The notes: generated by a model not told the origin, from the letters alone. A stretch of DNA of 64,000 bases from Pantoea coffeiphila (GCF_016909495.1 NZ_JAFBFW010000004.1:1-64000), one strand, 5' to 3'. Numbered from the stretch's first letter, positions 22,950-33,299 are shown. A program made the numbers and translations.

Positions 22950-24023
22950 CTAAAATTTATTAATCAAACTTGACCACATATTAGCGATAACTTTCATCGA
23001 ATAGCGGTGACTGGTTGCTAATCCTTTTTCGGCACGCTGCGCGTGTTGCAATTTATTAAGATTGAGATCGGCAATCAGTTGCCTGGCCTTAGCGGCGAAT
23101 TCTTCCTCCCGGTAAAGCAAACCATCCTCTTCGTCCGTGATAATTTCGCGCGGCCCAATGTGATCGGAAGCGACAACAACGCAGCCCTGACTCATCGCTT
23201 CAATGACGACCAGTCCAAACAGTTCCTCCCAGCCATTTATCTTGCGTGACGGCAGGAGAAGAAAATGACTACGGGCCATCAGAGATTTTAGCTGTTCGCG
23301 ATCGCTGATAAATCCATGGAAATTTAAATTAGCGTGTCTCTGCTGATAATCGATGACCTGGCTTTCCGCCTCTCCCCGCCCGGCGATATGGAATTCAAGC
23401 TCAGGTGCATTTTTTTCGGCATATTCGGCCAATTCCAGCCACGTACTGACGCCTTTCGCTGCAGTGAGTCGACCGGTAAAAAGAAAGTGGCCAGGGCTCT
23501 GCTGCCATTTGTCTTCAAACGCTTTATCGTCAATGGGATCGATATCCACCACATGCGGAATGGTGACAATTCGCTCTGTTATTTCAGGCAAAAACTGGCT
23601 AACTGAACGACGGGTTTCTTCTGTAACGGCAACAATACTGGCGAATCGTGGCAGACGATTTCGCCATGCCCGTTTTAACCAACCACGCAGCGGTTCGGGA
23701 TATTCAAACGGAACCCCACCCTGCCACTGATGCCAGGAAGTATGAAGCAGGACGCGGTTGTGTTTGCACAGAAAACTGTAAATCAGCAGGCGAATATTAA
23801 ACGGTGCCATGCCCAATAAAATGGTGTGCTGCCGGATGAACGGCAGTTTAAACAGAAACAATAGTGAATTTAGCGTCTCACGCTGAATCTTGCGATACTT
23901 CAGCAGATCGCGCAGCATAAATCGAAACGGCCGTGTATTCAGATAAACGACATCGGCAACCTGCTCCAACGCTTTAAAATAGGGTTTGCCGTCAAAATCA
24001 TGCAAAACGATGACTTTCTTCAT
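22950..24023 (-). CDS. Glycosyltransferase family 4 (GT-B)
   Basis: A 357-residue GT-B enzyme. The C-terminal Rossmann half carries the GT4 motifs HFLFTGRLTAAKGVSTWLEL and, later, ELFGLVVIEAMSQGCVVVAS with the EX7E glutamates. An N-terminal acceptor domain precedes it. ATG 24023 overlaps the stop of the preceding gene (ATGA). A TTG two codons earlier is possible. It is part of the O-antigen unit. Donor and acceptor cannot be told from sequence. Confidence 0.85.
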   Translation of the reverse strand: MKKVIVLHDFDGKPYFKALEQVADVVYLNTRPFRFMLRDLLKYRKIQRETLNSLLFLFKLPFIRQHTILLGMAPFNIRLLIYSFLCKHNRVLLHTSWHQWQGGVPFEYPEPLRGWLKRAWRNRLPRFASIVAVTEETRRSVSQFLPEITERIVTIPHVVDIDPIDDKAFEDKWQQSPGHFLFTGRLTAAKGVSTWLELAEYAEKNAPELEFHIAGRGEAESQVIDYQQRHANLNFHGFISDREQLKSLMARSHFLLLPSRKINGWEELFGLVVIEAMSQGCVVVASDHIGPREIITDEEDGLLYREEEFAAKARQLIADLNLNKLQHAQRAEKGLATSHRYSMKVIANMWSSLINKF

Positions 24024-26200
24024 AGCCAATTATCCAAAATGCGATCGAGCTTTTGCCAGGTACTTTTCCAGCTGAACTTTTGCAAAATAGCTTCAGCCTG
24101 GTCAGGATAAAATTTCGCCTTTTCCTGCAGCAGTGCCACCAACGCCGGGTGATTCCCCAATTCAAAATAGCGAATATTGTCGTTAGCAAACTCCCTAAAT
24201 GCCGGGATATCTGAAGCGATCACCGGGCAGCCATTTGCCAGTGCCTCGATTATAGGTAAACCAAATCCTTCGTATAACGAAGGAAACACAAAGACGCGCG
24301 CATGTTGATACAGCGCCACCAATTGTTCATCACTGATAAATCCGGGATAAATTACCCCTTCCTGAGGTGAAGTTTCGGTATGCCCTACCAATACCAACGC
24401 CAGATCGGGCTGAGTCTTACGCAATTCAGAAAATGCTGCCAGCAGCGCATTGATATTTTTATGCGGCCGATTATTGCCCGTATAGAGCAAGTAACCTTTT
24501 TCGCGTAAACCCAACTTACTGATAATCGCACTGTCCGGCTGCGCGGTGAGAAACAGACCTTCACCAGTCACGGCGGAATCCAGCTGATAAAGCGCCTTGA
24601 CGTCATTTCGCGTCGTAGCGGAAACGCTCAGAACCAGATCGCTCGTCGCCATGCTTTTACCCACCAGCAGGCGAAAATAGCGTTTACCGATCAGCTTTTT
24701 GAGCCAGCCACTGAAGAATTCAGGCACCAGTTCAAACATTAAATCATGCACGGTGACCGCTGATTTTATCCCTTTAACAGGGCGCATCAGCCCGGAATAG
24801 TGAAAGCTGATGTAGTGCGTGTAATCCTGCTGTTTTAACCAGCCGGGGAAGCGCATCCAGTGAAGCAGATTAAACGCTTTAAGCGCTATCACCTGCTGCC
24901 GACAGGCAATATCCGGGCGAGCTTCGTTCAACAGTGCAGTCACATTATCCGCGCCGTATTTCTCGATGTAATACGCAAGAAACTTCTCTGAGTAACGAGA
25001 AATACCCGTTGGGCGGGCCGTCATCAAACGGCAATCTAATAATATTTTGGGCACCTGGTTTATCCCTAAAGCCACGTTAAACGCTGCGGAAGACAGCTGC
25101 GGATTAAAAATTTGCGTAAACTTTTCCTGCGTTGCCTGAATCAACCGCGCGTTTTCACTCTGCCGGGTTGGTACCGACGCCATCATTGCTATCGCTTGTG
25201 GAAAATCGTCCGCCGGGAAACGCCACTGCGGAGGAAGAAACTCCTTCATACCATCAACATCGCTGCCGAACACTACCCGCCCCAGTTTCACTGCCTCCAC
25301 CATGACCAGCGGCACGCCTTCAAAACGTGAGGGCAGCACGATGCCATCAGCCGCCTGAATCAGCGCTTCGATGCGATCGGGCGTACACCAGCCGTGGAAG
25401 ACAATATTCGGGTTACCGGCAAATTCAGAACGCAGAAGCTCTGATTCAGCGGAGCTGTTATCACCGACGATATGCAGATAAAGATTGCTGTGGTTCTGTT
25501 GCGCAGTAAACGCACGCAGGAATTCCTGCTGCCTTTTTTGCAGAAAATCGACCCGACCAATAAACAGGAAGTTGATCCCTGCGGGAAGCTCAACCTGTTG
25601 GCCTGAAGATCGCGTGAAAAACGTCGGTTCATTAAAGTTGTAAACAATGCTGATTTTATCTTCCGGCACCGCAAAATCAGCGATCAGTTCCCGCTTATTA
25701 AACTCAGAAATGGTAATGAATTTATGCGCCAGCGGGTAATAAAACAGCCGGTTAAGCCAGTCGCGAAAACCGCCCAACGTAACGCCCAGCAGACGACTTC
25801 TTTTGGTAATCGGTATATAGGACATGACCTTACAGCCGGAGAGTCGGGCGACGAGCAGCGATAATCCGCCAATTTCGATGGTTCCCTGAACGACCATCAC
25901 CTGCGAGAACCCGCCGTTCCTGATAATACGATACAGGGCAAACGCATCGCTCCAGGCCAACAGATTCGTCAGTGGTCTGACAGGGAAGCCCGAAAAATCA
26001 TGGGTTAATATCGCAATTGGCAGGCCTGTGCGGATTTTTAAATTATCGATTTCATCAATCAGCTTCTGATTTTTCTTGTTGACGACGATGGTGATTTTTT
26101 CATCCGCCGGGCATTCGCACTGGGCGATTAGCCGTAGAAACATCTCTTCATGTCCGCCGTAAACGGGCGACTCATCAATAAACAGCGTTTTATTAAACAT
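24020..26200 (-). CDS. Double-domain glycosyltransferase (two GT4 modules fused)
   Basis: A 726-residue protein holding two complete GT-B glycosyltransferases. Module 1 (about residues 1-380) has an N-terminal region with YGGHEEMFLRLI, then INFLFIGRVDFLQKRQ and VLPSRFEGVPLVMVEAVKLG. Module 2 (about 385-726) starts KILLDCRLMTARPTGISRY and has GYLLYTGNNRPHKNINALL and FVFPSLYEGFGLPIIEALAN. Each keeps its own EX7E region, so both may be active. One polypeptide could then add two sugars of the O unit, like multi-domain WbdA-type mannosyltransferases. Module 2's start resembles such mannosyltransferases, but the donor is inference. It overlaps wzy by eight bases. Confidence 0.85.
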   Translation of the reverse strand: MFNKTLFIDESPVYGGHEEMFLRLIAQCECPADEKITIVVNKKNQKLIDEIDNLKIRTGLPIAILTHDFSGFPVRPLTNLLAWSDAFALYRIIRNGGFSQVMVVQGTIEIGGLSLLVARLSGCKVMSYIPITKRSRLLGVTLGGFRDWLNRLFYYPLAHKFITISEFNKRELIADFAVPEDKISIVYNFNEPTFFTRSSGQQVELPAGINFLFIGRVDFLQKRQQEFLRAFTAQQNHSNLYLHIVGDNSSAESELLRSEFAGNPNIVFHGWCTPDRIEALIQAADGIVLPSRFEGVPLVMVEAVKLGRVVFGSDVDGMKEFLPPQWRFPADDFPQAIAMMASVPTRQSENARLIQATQEKFTQIFNPQLSSAAFNVALGINQVPKILLDCRLMTARPTGISRYSEKFLAYYIEKYGADNVTALLNEARPDIACRQQVIALKAFNLLHWMRFPGWLKQQDYTHYISFHYSGLMRPVKGIKSAVTVHDLMFELVPEFFSGWLKKLIGKRYFRLLVGKSMATSDLVLSVSATTRNDVKALYQLDSAVTGEGLFLTAQPDSAIISKLGLREKGYLLYTGNNRPHKNINALLAAFSELRKTQPDLALVLVGHTETSPQEGVIYPGFISDEQLVALYQHARVFVFPSLYEGFGLPIIEALANGCPVIASDIPAFREFANDNIRYFELGNHPALVALLQEKAKFYPDQAEAILQKFSWKSTWQKLDRILDNWL

Positions 26201-27356
26201 TTTGCCTCGTACGCTTATTCAACCTGTCATTTCTCAGATAGATTGCATGCCCCATTACGTAAAATTCCAACGCCATAATGTTGAAAAAGCCGTCAAAGGC
26301 CAGATCCTGCATCAACGCAATATTGAGGATGACAAACACGATTAAATAGCGTGTTTTGGTATGGTACCTGACCAGTATCCAGCCGATGAACGCCAGCGCC
26401 AGCAACCACATAAACATCACGACCGTGCCGGAAACACGCACCAAATCCAGCAACATATTGTGAAACCAGATCCCGGTGTAACCTTCCGCCTGCACCTGCA
26501 TACCGCCAAACGGATAGTTGAGGAAATTGCTAAAACCGTAGACCAGCATGCTAAAACGTGGGCTGTCGATGCCGCGCTCTGAGAAGCCACCAAAGTCCAA
26601 CAGCGACATCCAGCGGGAAATATCGACGGCAAACAAAGCCAGCGTCACAATCAACACCCCAACGGCACAGATCAGCAGCAGACGTTTAGGATTTGACGAG
26701 GTTTTAAACGCGAAGAACAGCACCAGTAATATAAAGGCGGCACGTGATCCCAGATACACCGCACTGAATACAAAACACAGCAGGGACAGCACCGTGAGCA
26801 TAATCAAATGGCGCATCTGCCAGTTGTTATTCAGCCAGACGATGGTGAACAGCACCAACTGTAGCGCATAAAGCGGTGAGTTTTCTTCGCTGCGGTTGAC
26901 GACGTCATAAACCAGATTATATCCCGGGTAGCCGTGCAGTTTGCTGTAGATACAAACAATCAGCACATAGGCAATGCTGCAGAGACAAAAGAAATTAATC
27001 CAGGTTTTACGGCGCGTTTGCGCTTCCTGATAGCCCAGTACAAAGAACAGAATAAAACTGAAAACGATCAGCAATACCAGGTTAGTAAATTTCCCAGGGC
27101 CGCGCTCAAAATGCCCCAAGCCAAATACATACCATAACGTGAAGAACATCATGATGTAGCCGACAAACAGGTAGCTGCGCATCGGAGCCCTGAAGCGAAC
27201 CAGCACCACGATGCTGGATAGCAGCATAAACAGGATAGCCAGCACGAGAATACGGAAAGATACGCTAAAAATGGTTAACCCGATCAACAGGTTGAACAAC
27301 AGCGTTTCATACTGACGGTAGCCGTTACGTACTGGTGGTGCGATCTCAGTCGACAT
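26193..27356 (-). CDS. wzy: O-antigen polymerase Wzy (probable)
   Basis: A 387-residue, very hydrophobic protein with about 10-12 membrane helices and one larger loop near the C-terminal third (SERGIDSPRFSML to QVQAEGYTGIWFHNM). This is the usual Wzy layout, and the proline/arginine-rich loop and HNMLLDLVR stretch recall the Wzy/WaaL fold. Wzy proteins share little sequence, so the call rests on topology and position beside wzx and wzz. The start lies inside the end of wzx (11-base overlap). Confidence 0.75.
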   Translation of the reverse strand: MSTEIAPPVRNGYRQYETLLFNLLIGLTIFSVSFRILVLAILFMLLSSIVVLVRFRAPMRSYLFVGYIMMFFTLWYVFGLGHFERGPGKFTNLVLLIVFSFILFFVLGYQEAQTRRKTWINFFCLCSIAYVLIVCIYSKLHGYPGYNLVYDVVNRSEENSPLYALQLVLFTIVWLNNNWQMRHLIMLTVLSLLCFVFSAVYLGSRAAFILLVLFFAFKTSSNPKRLLLICAVGVLIVTLALFAVDISRWMSLLDFGGFSERGIDSPRFSMLVYGFSNFLNYPFGGMQVQAEGYTGIWFHNMLLDLVRVSGTVVMFMWLLALAFIGWILVRYHTKTRYLIVFVILNIALMQDLAFDGFFNIMALEFYVMGHAIYLRNDRLNKRTRQNV

Positions 27357-28629
27357 GTTTTACCATTTTCTTATCAAATTTCTTAGACATGACCATCACC
27401 ATGACGGAAAGAGAAAAATAGGCCGCGGCATTAACCAGAGAAAACACGGCCATCGCACCGAGGCTCGATTTGAGCACCAGCACGCCAAACATCAAAGCGG
27501 CCGCGCGCAGCACCATTGAAGTCACCTCATACGCCAGGAAATAGTGCTGGATTTTTAATGAGGGAATGGAATCAATCGCGGGCCGAGCGCCCAACCAGAA
27601 AATACAGTAAATCGCCATCCACTGCCCGTACTCCCCGGCAATATGCCATTTTTCACCGAACACCAGGCTAAAGATCCACGGGCCGAAGAGAATGACCACC
27701 AAATAAATGGCGGTGGAGGTCAGCAGCAGCAACAGCGTCGATTTGGTGATAAAGGCGAAAATGGGAGAACCGTTGTTAACTTTTTCACTAACGCGTGGGT
27801 AATAGACGTTACTGATTGCGCCGCTCAGGAGCGTAACCGGTGCCCCAAGAATGGTTTGTGCTAACGCGTAGAATCCGGCTTCAGCGGCACCGAAATAGTA
27901 ACCGATAATAAACACGGGCAAACTTTGCGAGAGCGAGTTAACGAGGGCCTGCGGCGTGCGAAAAAGAGGGAAGTCATAATAGTGGCGAGCCACCCGTTTA
28001 ATTCGATTAAAACGAAATGAACGGGATTTAACGCGCAGCCCGGCTTTAAGCGCGCGGCCAAAGAACTGTATCGCCTGCAGCACATAGCCAGCAGCGGTAA
28101 TCCCAACCAGCGTCACCGGGAGTGGAGCCAGCATCCCCCCAGCTACCCGCAAAATATTCACGGCGGCAGCCTGTATTACGGAAATATGTGCGATTTGCTT
28201 ATAGCTGCGCGTGCGAATCAACCACTGCTGCCCACTCAGTTGAAACGGCAGCACCAGGATCATTAAAGGAATTAACAGCCAGAACCACAGCGGGTACTTG
28301 TCCGTGGGCAGCGCGTGTGGAAACACTATTTGCCCAAAGGCTAACAGCAAAAGAGACAGGATAGCGATGACCCCACCCAGCCACAGACAAAGCCTGACCA
28401 ACAGAGAAGCCAGAAGCGTGCGTTTAGGTAAAACGACCGCGATCGGATAACTCAACGCAGAAAGGGGAATCAGAATATTAATTACCGACATAAAACTGCC
28501 CATCATCCCGTAAGCCTCAGGGCCGTACTGACGCGTAATGATGGGAATAAATGCCAGATAAATAATCTGCGCCAGCGCCGTGCCGGAGGCGAGAATAATA
28601 ATACTTCTAAACAGTCCGTTCTTAAGCAT
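27346..28629 (-). CDS. wzx: O-antigen flippase Wzx
   Basis: A 427-residue membrane protein of the MATE/Wzx superfamily with about 12 helices. It begins like other flippases (FRSIIILASGTALAQIIYLA, then ITRQYGPEAYG) and has the typical middle block QSLPVFIIGYYFGAAEAGFY. It would flip the undecaprenyl-linked O unit to the periplasm for Wzy. It is coupled to wzy. Confidence 0.85.
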   Translation of the reverse strand: MLKNGLFRSIIILASGTALAQIIYLAFIPIITRQYGPEAYGMMGSFMSVINILIPLSALSYPIAVVLPKRTLLASLLVRLCLWLGGVIAILSLLLLAFGQIVFPHALPTDKYPLWFWLLIPLMILVLPFQLSGQQWLIRTRSYKQIAHISVIQAAAVNILRVAGGMLAPLPVTLVGITAAGYVLQAIQFFGRALKAGLRVKSRSFRFNRIKRVARHYYDFPLFRTPQALVNSLSQSLPVFIIGYYFGAAEAGFYALAQTILGAPVTLLSGAISNVYYPRVSEKVNNGSPIFAFITKSTLLLLLTSTAIYLVVILFGPWIFSLVFGEKWHIAGEYGQWMAIYCIFWLGARPAIDSIPSLKIQHYFLAYEVTSMVLRAAALMFGVLVLKSSLGAMAVFSLVNAAAYFSLSVMVMVMSKKFDKKMVKHVD

Positions 28630-28656
28630 AGTGAATCGATAGCCGTGCAGTTCAGG

Positions 28657-29193
28657 TTAAACGCGATTTAAAAAAGGCTGAAGGCGATCTTTTTCAGATA
28701 GTAAGGGTTGCTCACGCGTCGGCCATGCAATATTCAGCGTCGGATCGTTCCAGATGATGCCCCGATCGCTTTCCGGATGATAATAATTCGTCGTCTTGTA
28801 CAGAAACTCTGCACTCTCACTCAGTACCAGGAAGCCATGAGCGAACCCTTCAGGAATCCACATCTGTCGTTTGTTTTCAGCAGAAAGGTTTACACCGACC
28901 CACTTCGCATAGGTCGGGGAATCGGGGCGGATGTCGACGGCAACGTCAAAGACCTCTCCGGCCGTGCAGCGCACCAGCTTACCCTGCGCGTAGGGTGCTA
29001 GCTGATAGTGCAACCCCCGCAGAACCCCACCGGCAGATTTAGAATGGTTATCCTGAACAAATTCGACCCTTCGCCCTACAGCTCCTTCGAAAGTCTTATG
29101 GTTAAAGCTTTCAAAGAAAAAACCACGCTCATCGCCATAAACGGCAGGTTCAAAAATTAATACGTCCGGGATCGCCGTGTGAATTACCTTCAT
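28657..29193 (-). CDS. rfbC: dTDP-4-dehydrorhamnose 3,5-epimerase
   Basis: A 178-residue cupin epimerase, the third enzyme of dTDP-L-rhamnose synthesis. Active-site blocks FVQDNHSKSAGGVLRGLHYQ (catalytic His) and GFAHGFLVLSESAEFLYKTT are intact. The start lies one base after the rfbA stop, so the two are coupled. Confidence 0.94.
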   Translation of the reverse strand: MKVIHTAIPDVLIFEPAVYGDERGFFFESFNHKTFEGAVGRRVEFVQDNHSKSAGGVLRGLHYQLAPYAQGKLVRCTAGEVFDVAVDIRPDSPTYAKWVGVNLSAENKRQMWIPEGFAHGFLVLSESAEFLYKTTNYYHPESDRGIIWNDPTLNIAWPTREQPLLSEKDRLQPFLNRV

Positions 29194-29194
29194 G

Positions 29195-30073
29195 TCAGAA
29201 CTGACCTTTAATCATTTTTAATAAATATTTGCCGTAATCATTTTTCGCCAGCGGCTCCGCCAGCTTTTTCACCTGAGCCGCATCGATAAACCCTTTACGG
29301 TAGGCAATTTCTTCCGGGCAGGAAACTTTCAGCCCCTGACGGTCTTCAATGGTTTTAATAAAATTGCTGGCTTCAATCAGGCTGTGGTGCGTACCGGTAT
29401 CCAGCCACGCATAGCCTCGCCCCATCATCGCCACTTTTAATGTCCCGCGTTCCATGTAGAGGCGGTTAATGTCGGTGATTTCCAGCTCGCCGCGCGGCGA
29501 CGGCTTCAGGCTTTTGGCCAATTCAACAACGCTGTTATCGTAGAAATAAAGACCGGTTACCGCATAATTGCTTTTCGGCTCCAGCGGTTTTTCTTCCAGC
29601 GAAACGGCAATGCCCTGTTTATCGAACTCAACGACGCCGTAGCGCTCCGGATCGTTGACGTGATAGGCAAATACCGTTGCTCCGGAAGGCTGACTGACGG
29701 CTTCTTCCAGTTCTTTCGGCAAATCGTGGCCGTAGAAAATATTATCGCCAAGCACCAGCGCGCAGTTATCTTCACCGATAAACTCTTCACCGATGATAAA
29801 GGCCTGCGCCAGCCCGTCCGGACTGTCCTGCACTTTATACTGCAGATTCAGCCCCCACTGACTGCCATCACCCAGCAGTTGCTCAAAGCGCGGCGTATCC
29901 TGTGGGGTACTGATAATCAGGATATCGCGTATCCCCGCCAGCATCAGCGTGCTGATAGGGTAGTAGATCATCGGTTTGTCGTAGATTGGCAGCAGCTGTT
30001 TACTTACCGCCATAGTGACCGGGTAGAGACGGGTTCCGGAACCGCCAGCGAGAATAATGCCTTTACGCTTCAT
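29195..30073 (-). CDS. rfbA: Glucose-1-phosphate thymidylyltransferase
   Basis: A 292-residue nucleotidyltransferase making dTDP-glucose. The activation motif [29 protein letters not shown] and [14 protein letters not shown] (metal-binding Asp) are complete. Gene order rfbB-rfbD-rfbA-rfbC is the usual one. Confidence 0.95.
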   Translation of the reverse strand: MKRKGIILAGGSGTRLYPVTMAVSKQLLPIYDKPMIYYPISTLMLAGIRDILIISTPQDTPRFEQLLGDGSQWGLNLQYKVQDSPDGLAQAFIIGEEFIGEDNCALVLGDNIFYGHDLPKELEEAVSQPSGATVFAYHVNDPERYGVVEFDKQGIAVSLEEKPLEPKSNYAVTGLYFYDNSVVELAKSLKPSPRGELEITDINRLYMERGTLKVAMMGRGYAWLDTGTHHSLIEASNFIKTIEDRQGLKVSCPEEIAYRKGFIDAAQVKKLAEPLAKNDYGKYLLKMIKGQF

Positions 30074-30105
30074 AATTTTTCTCTTTTTAATTCAAACGCA
30101 GAGGT

Positions 30106-31008
30106 TTAACGCGGGATCTGCGAATCGTTAAGTTCCTGCAGCATCCGCCGCACGCCTACCTGCCATTCAGGCAGCGAAAGCCCGAAGGTCGTGCAGAACT
30201 TATTGGTTGCCAGCCGGGAATTTAGCGGTCGCCGAGCCGGTGTTGGATAACGGCTGGTAGGGACTGGATGCAGGTTTTTAAGCGCCAGTTCATTACCATT
30301 TTTACGTGCCTCAGCAAAAACGAAGCTGGCATAGTCGAACCAGCTTGTCGTGCCGGATGCCACCAGATGGTATAGCCCTGCCGCATCGGGGTTATGCTGA
30401 ACCGTACGGATAGCGTGTGCGGTACAGTCCGCAATTAAATCAGCCCCCGTCGGTGCACCAAACTGATCGTTAATCACCGACAGCTCTTCCCGCTCAGCGG
30501 CAAGGCGCAGCATGGTTTTGGCAAAGTTATTTCCCCGGCTGGCATACACCCAACTGGTTCGGAATATCAGGTGATTTTCACAAAAACGTTGGATTGCCCG
30601 CTCACCCGCCAGCTTGCTGGCACCGTAAACGTTTTGCGGGCCTGTGGCATCGCTTTCCTGCCACGGGCGATCGCCCTCCCCCGGGAAGACATAATCGGTG
30701 GAGTAATGTACCAGTAGCGCGCCCAGCTGATGGGCTTCCTTTGCCAGGACCTCAACGGTCGCGGCATTGACCTGATGCGCCTGCTCAGCTTCCGACTCCG
30801 CTTTGTCTACCGCCGTCCAGGCAGCAGCATTGACGATCGCATCGGGCCGCAGCTGACGCACGGTATCGGCGAGATCCTGCGGACGCGTGAAATCACCGCA
30901 ATAATCAGTTGAGTCAGAGGCCAACGCGGTCAGTTTTCCAAGGGGAGCCAGCGCACGCTGCAGTTCCCAGCCCACCTGACCGTTTTTCCCCAACAGTAGA
31001 ATTTTCAC
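30106..31008 (-). CDS. rfbD: dTDP-4-dehydrorhamnose reductase
   Basis: A 300-residue SDR (E. coli 299) carrying out the last step to dTDP-L-rhamnose. It has [28 protein letters not shown], the catalytic YxxxK in [10 protein letters not shown], and the C-terminal [11 protein letters not shown]. Start chosen at GTG 31008, which overlaps the rfbB stop as GTGA and matches the family's N terminus. Confidence 0.94.
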   Translation of the reverse strand: MKILLLGKNGQVGWELQRALAPLGKLTALASDSTDYCGDFTRPQDLADTVRQLRPDAIVNAAAWTAVDKAESEAEQAHQVNAATVEVLAKEAHQLGALLVHYSTDYVFPGEGDRPWQESDATGPQNVYGASKLAGERAIQRFCENHLIFRTSWVYASRGNNFAKTMLRLAAEREELSVINDQFGAPTGADLIADCTAHAIRTVQHNPDAAGLYHLVASGTTSWFDYASFVFAEARKNGNELALKNLHPVPTSRYPTPARRPLNSRLATNKFCTTFGLSLPEWQVGVRRMLQELNDSQIPR

Positions 31009-32096
31009 GGCAGACGCTCGCTGTAGTTTTGCGTAATCCACGTCTGATAAGCACCGCTTTTCACGTTGCTGACCCAGCTGGTGTTATCCAGATACCACTG
31101 TACGGTTTTACGAATGCCGCTTTCAAAAGTTTCCAGCGGCTGCCAACCCAGCTCACGGCCGATCTTTCCGGCATCGATCGCATAGCGGCGATCGTGGCCC
31201 GGACGGTCCGCGACATAGCTGATTTGCTGGCGATAGCTCTGCCCTTTCGGCACCATCTCGTCCAGCAGATCGCAAATCGTTTCCACCACCTGCAAATTCT
31301 TTTTCTCGTTGTGGCCGCCGATATTATACGTTTCGCCCACGGTTCCGTTGGTCACCACGGTGTACAGCGCACGGGCGTGATCCTCAACATACAGCCAGTC
31401 GCGGATCTGATCGCCCTTGCCATAAATGGGCAGGTTTTTTCCTTCCAGCGCGTTGAGAATAACCAGCGGGATTAACTTTTCCGGGAAGTGATAAGGCCCA
31501 TAATTGTTGGAGCAGTTGGTCACCACCGTTGGAAGACCGTAGGTACGCAGCCAGGCGCGAACCAGATGGTCGCTGGAGGCTTTAGAAGCCGAATAGGGGC
31601 TGCTGGGCGCGTAGGAGGTGGTTTCGGTGAACAGCGGCAGGTTGTTTTGTGCATCGCCGACTTCATCAGGATGGGGCAGATCGCCATACACTTCATCGGT
31701 CGAAATATGATGGAAACGGAAAGCCTCCTTGCGCGAGGCATCCAGCTCGCTCCAGTACTGACGCGCCGCTTCCAGTAAGACGTAGGTTCCGACGATATTG
31801 GTCTCAATAAAATCAGCGGGTCCGCTGATCGAGCGATCGACGTGGCTCTCAGCAGCCAGATGCATGACCGCATCAGGCTGATGGCGAGCAAAGATAGCGG
31901 CCATAGCGCTTTTATCGCAGATATCTGCCTGTTCAAAAGCATAACGGGGATCTGAGCTCACCGTTGCAACAGATTCAAGGTTACCTGCGTAGGTGAGTTT
32001 ATCAACATTGACGACGCTGTCCGCGGTTTCACTGATGATATGGCGTACGACGGCAGAGCCGATAAATCCGGCTCCGCCGGTCACTAAAATTTTCAC
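31005..32096 (-). CDS. rfbB: dTDP-glucose 4,6-dehydratase
   Basis: A 363-residue extended SDR. It has the NAD motif [27 protein letters not shown], catalytic [11 protein letters not shown] (Thr-Asp-Glu) and the [11 protein letters not shown]xxxK. It makes the 4-keto-6-deoxy intermediate for L-rhamnose. It follows the wecA-like gene by 76 bases and is coupled to rfbD. Confidence 0.95.
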   Translation of the reverse strand: MKILVTGGAGFIGSAVVRHIISETADSVVNVDKLTYAGNLESVATVSSDPRYAFEQADICDKSAMAAIFARHQPDAVMHLAAESHVDRSISGPADFIETNIVGTYVLLEAARQYWSELDASRKEAFRFHHISTDEVYGDLPHPDEVGDAQNNLPLFTETTSYAPSSPYSASKASSDHLVRAWLRTYGLPTVVTNCSNNYGPYHFPEKLIPLVILNALEGKNLPIYGKGDQIRDWLYVEDHARALYTVVTNGTVGETYNIGGHNEKKNLQVVETICDLLDEMVPKGQSYRQQISYVADRPGHDRRYAIDAGKIGRELGWQPLETFESGIRKTVQWYLDNTSWVSNVKSGAYQTWITQNYSERLP

Positions 32097-32172
32097 GCGG
32101 TCTCTCTCTTATAATAATGCCTGGCAAAATCGCGCCGGGATCGCGCCCCGGCGCCTGCACTTTCCAGTTAGC

Positions 32173-33219
32173 CTATTTTACGGCCAGGAAGCGCCCAAAA
32201 GTCACTTTGAGTCTTTCCAGCGATTTCATGGCATACAGCAGTGAAATAAAGCTGCCGACAAACAGGGCAAGCTGCCAGTTATCAGGGACGCGGCAGCCTT
32301 CCAGGATAATGCCGATCATGCCACTAAATACCTGCGCGGAAGTCATAATCACTAACGTCCAACGCCCGCTGAGGCCGGCACGCATCAGGATATGGTGCAT
32401 ATGCTCGCGGTCGGGACGGAACGGGCTACTGCCACGACGAATACGCGCAATCATCACGCGCATCATGTCCATAAGCGGTACCGCAATCAGCCATAGCGCG
32501 GTTACCGGGCTCATAATCGCATCCTGCCCCTGAGAGGCGACAATCAGCAGCCAGATCACCGTAAAACCAATGAGCATGCTGCCCGCATCACCCATAAAGA
32601 CCTTGAACTTTCTGCCCCATGGAATACCAAGGTTAAGCAAAATGTAAGGCAGGCAGGCCGCCATCAGGCACATGCACCACATCGCCATATCATCATTGCC
32701 GCCCATGATAAACACGATGCCCAGCGAGCCAAAGGTGACGCAGGAGAGTGCGCCCAACAATCCGTCAATGCCGTCAACCATATTGAAAGCGTTAATGGCT
32801 GCAATAACCGCGAACAGGGTAATCACATAACCAAAGGTTCCCAAAATCAGCTGGTAACCAAACAGGATATTACCCAGTGAGGATAAATAGAGCCCGTTGT
32901 ACATCATAATGCCCGCTACCGCCGCCTGCAGACCCATACGCGGCATCACCGGCAGGTCGAACCTGTCATCAAGCACACCCACCAGCAGCAGCAACGTGGC
33001 GCAAATCATATAAATGTCGAAATCAGGCAGCCACGCTGGCTGCAGCGCATATAGAATCCACAAGGAAAAGTAGACAGAAACGCCGCCGACCAAAGGGATA
33101 TGCCCGCTATGGAGCTTACGCGCGTTTGGCTTGTCCACCAGCCCCACTTTGCGAGCTACTTTTCTCGCAATAAACAACAGCGCTAAAGCCCCCAGAAAGA
33201 TGAGAACGATCTCTTGCAT
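32173..33219 (-). CDS. wecA: WecA-like undecaprenyl-phosphate GlcNAc-1-phosphate transferase
   Basis: A 348-residue polytopic membrane enzyme of the PNPT family, close to E. coli WecA (367) but shorter at the C terminus. It keeps LVDKPNARKLHSGHIPLVGG, the metal-binding GVLDDRFDL, NAFNMVDGIDGLLG, KVFMGDAGSMLIGF, and DREHMHHILMRAGLS (E. coli has HIHH). It would start the O unit by loading GlcNAc-1-P onto undecaprenyl phosphate. ATG 33219 is preferred over GTG 33237 because it begins a normal N terminus. It is the first gene after the JUMPStart element. The standard wecA sits in the enterobacterial common antigen locus, so this may be a second copy. Confidence 0.85.
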   Translation of the reverse strand: MQEIVLIFLGALALLFIARKVARKVGLVDKPNARKLHSGHIPLVGGVSVYFSLWILYALQPAWLPDFDIYMICATLLLLVGVLDDRFDLPVMPRMGLQAAVAGIMMYNGLYLSSLGNILFGYQLILGTFGYVITLFAVIAAINAFNMVDGIDGLLGALSCVTFGSLGIVFIMGGNDDMAMWCMCLMAACLPYILLNLGIPWGRKFKVFMGDAGSMLIGFTVIWLLIVASQGQDAIMSPVTALWLIAVPLMDMMRVMIARIRRGSSPFRPDREHMHHILMRAGLSGRWTLVIMTSAQVFSGMIGIILEGCRVPDNWQLALFVGSFISLLYAMKSLERLKVTFGRFLAVK

Positions 33220-33266
33220 ATGTGCACCAATGCTCACTTAGCTTTTTGCATTTCGCTCAATGAAAC

Positions 33267-33299
33267 CACGCTACCGCCCCTGGCACAGCAATCCAGTCC
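33267..33299 (-). promoter_or_regulatory. JUMPStart element with ops site
   Basis: Read on the minus strand, GGCGGTAGCGTG (complement of 33267-33278) is the exact ops pause sequence bound by RfaH. It is preceded by TGTGCCAGG, as in E. coli JUMPStart. It lies 48 bases before the wecA-like start, where RfaH would load to prevent early termination through the O-antigen genes. Confidence 0.93.
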
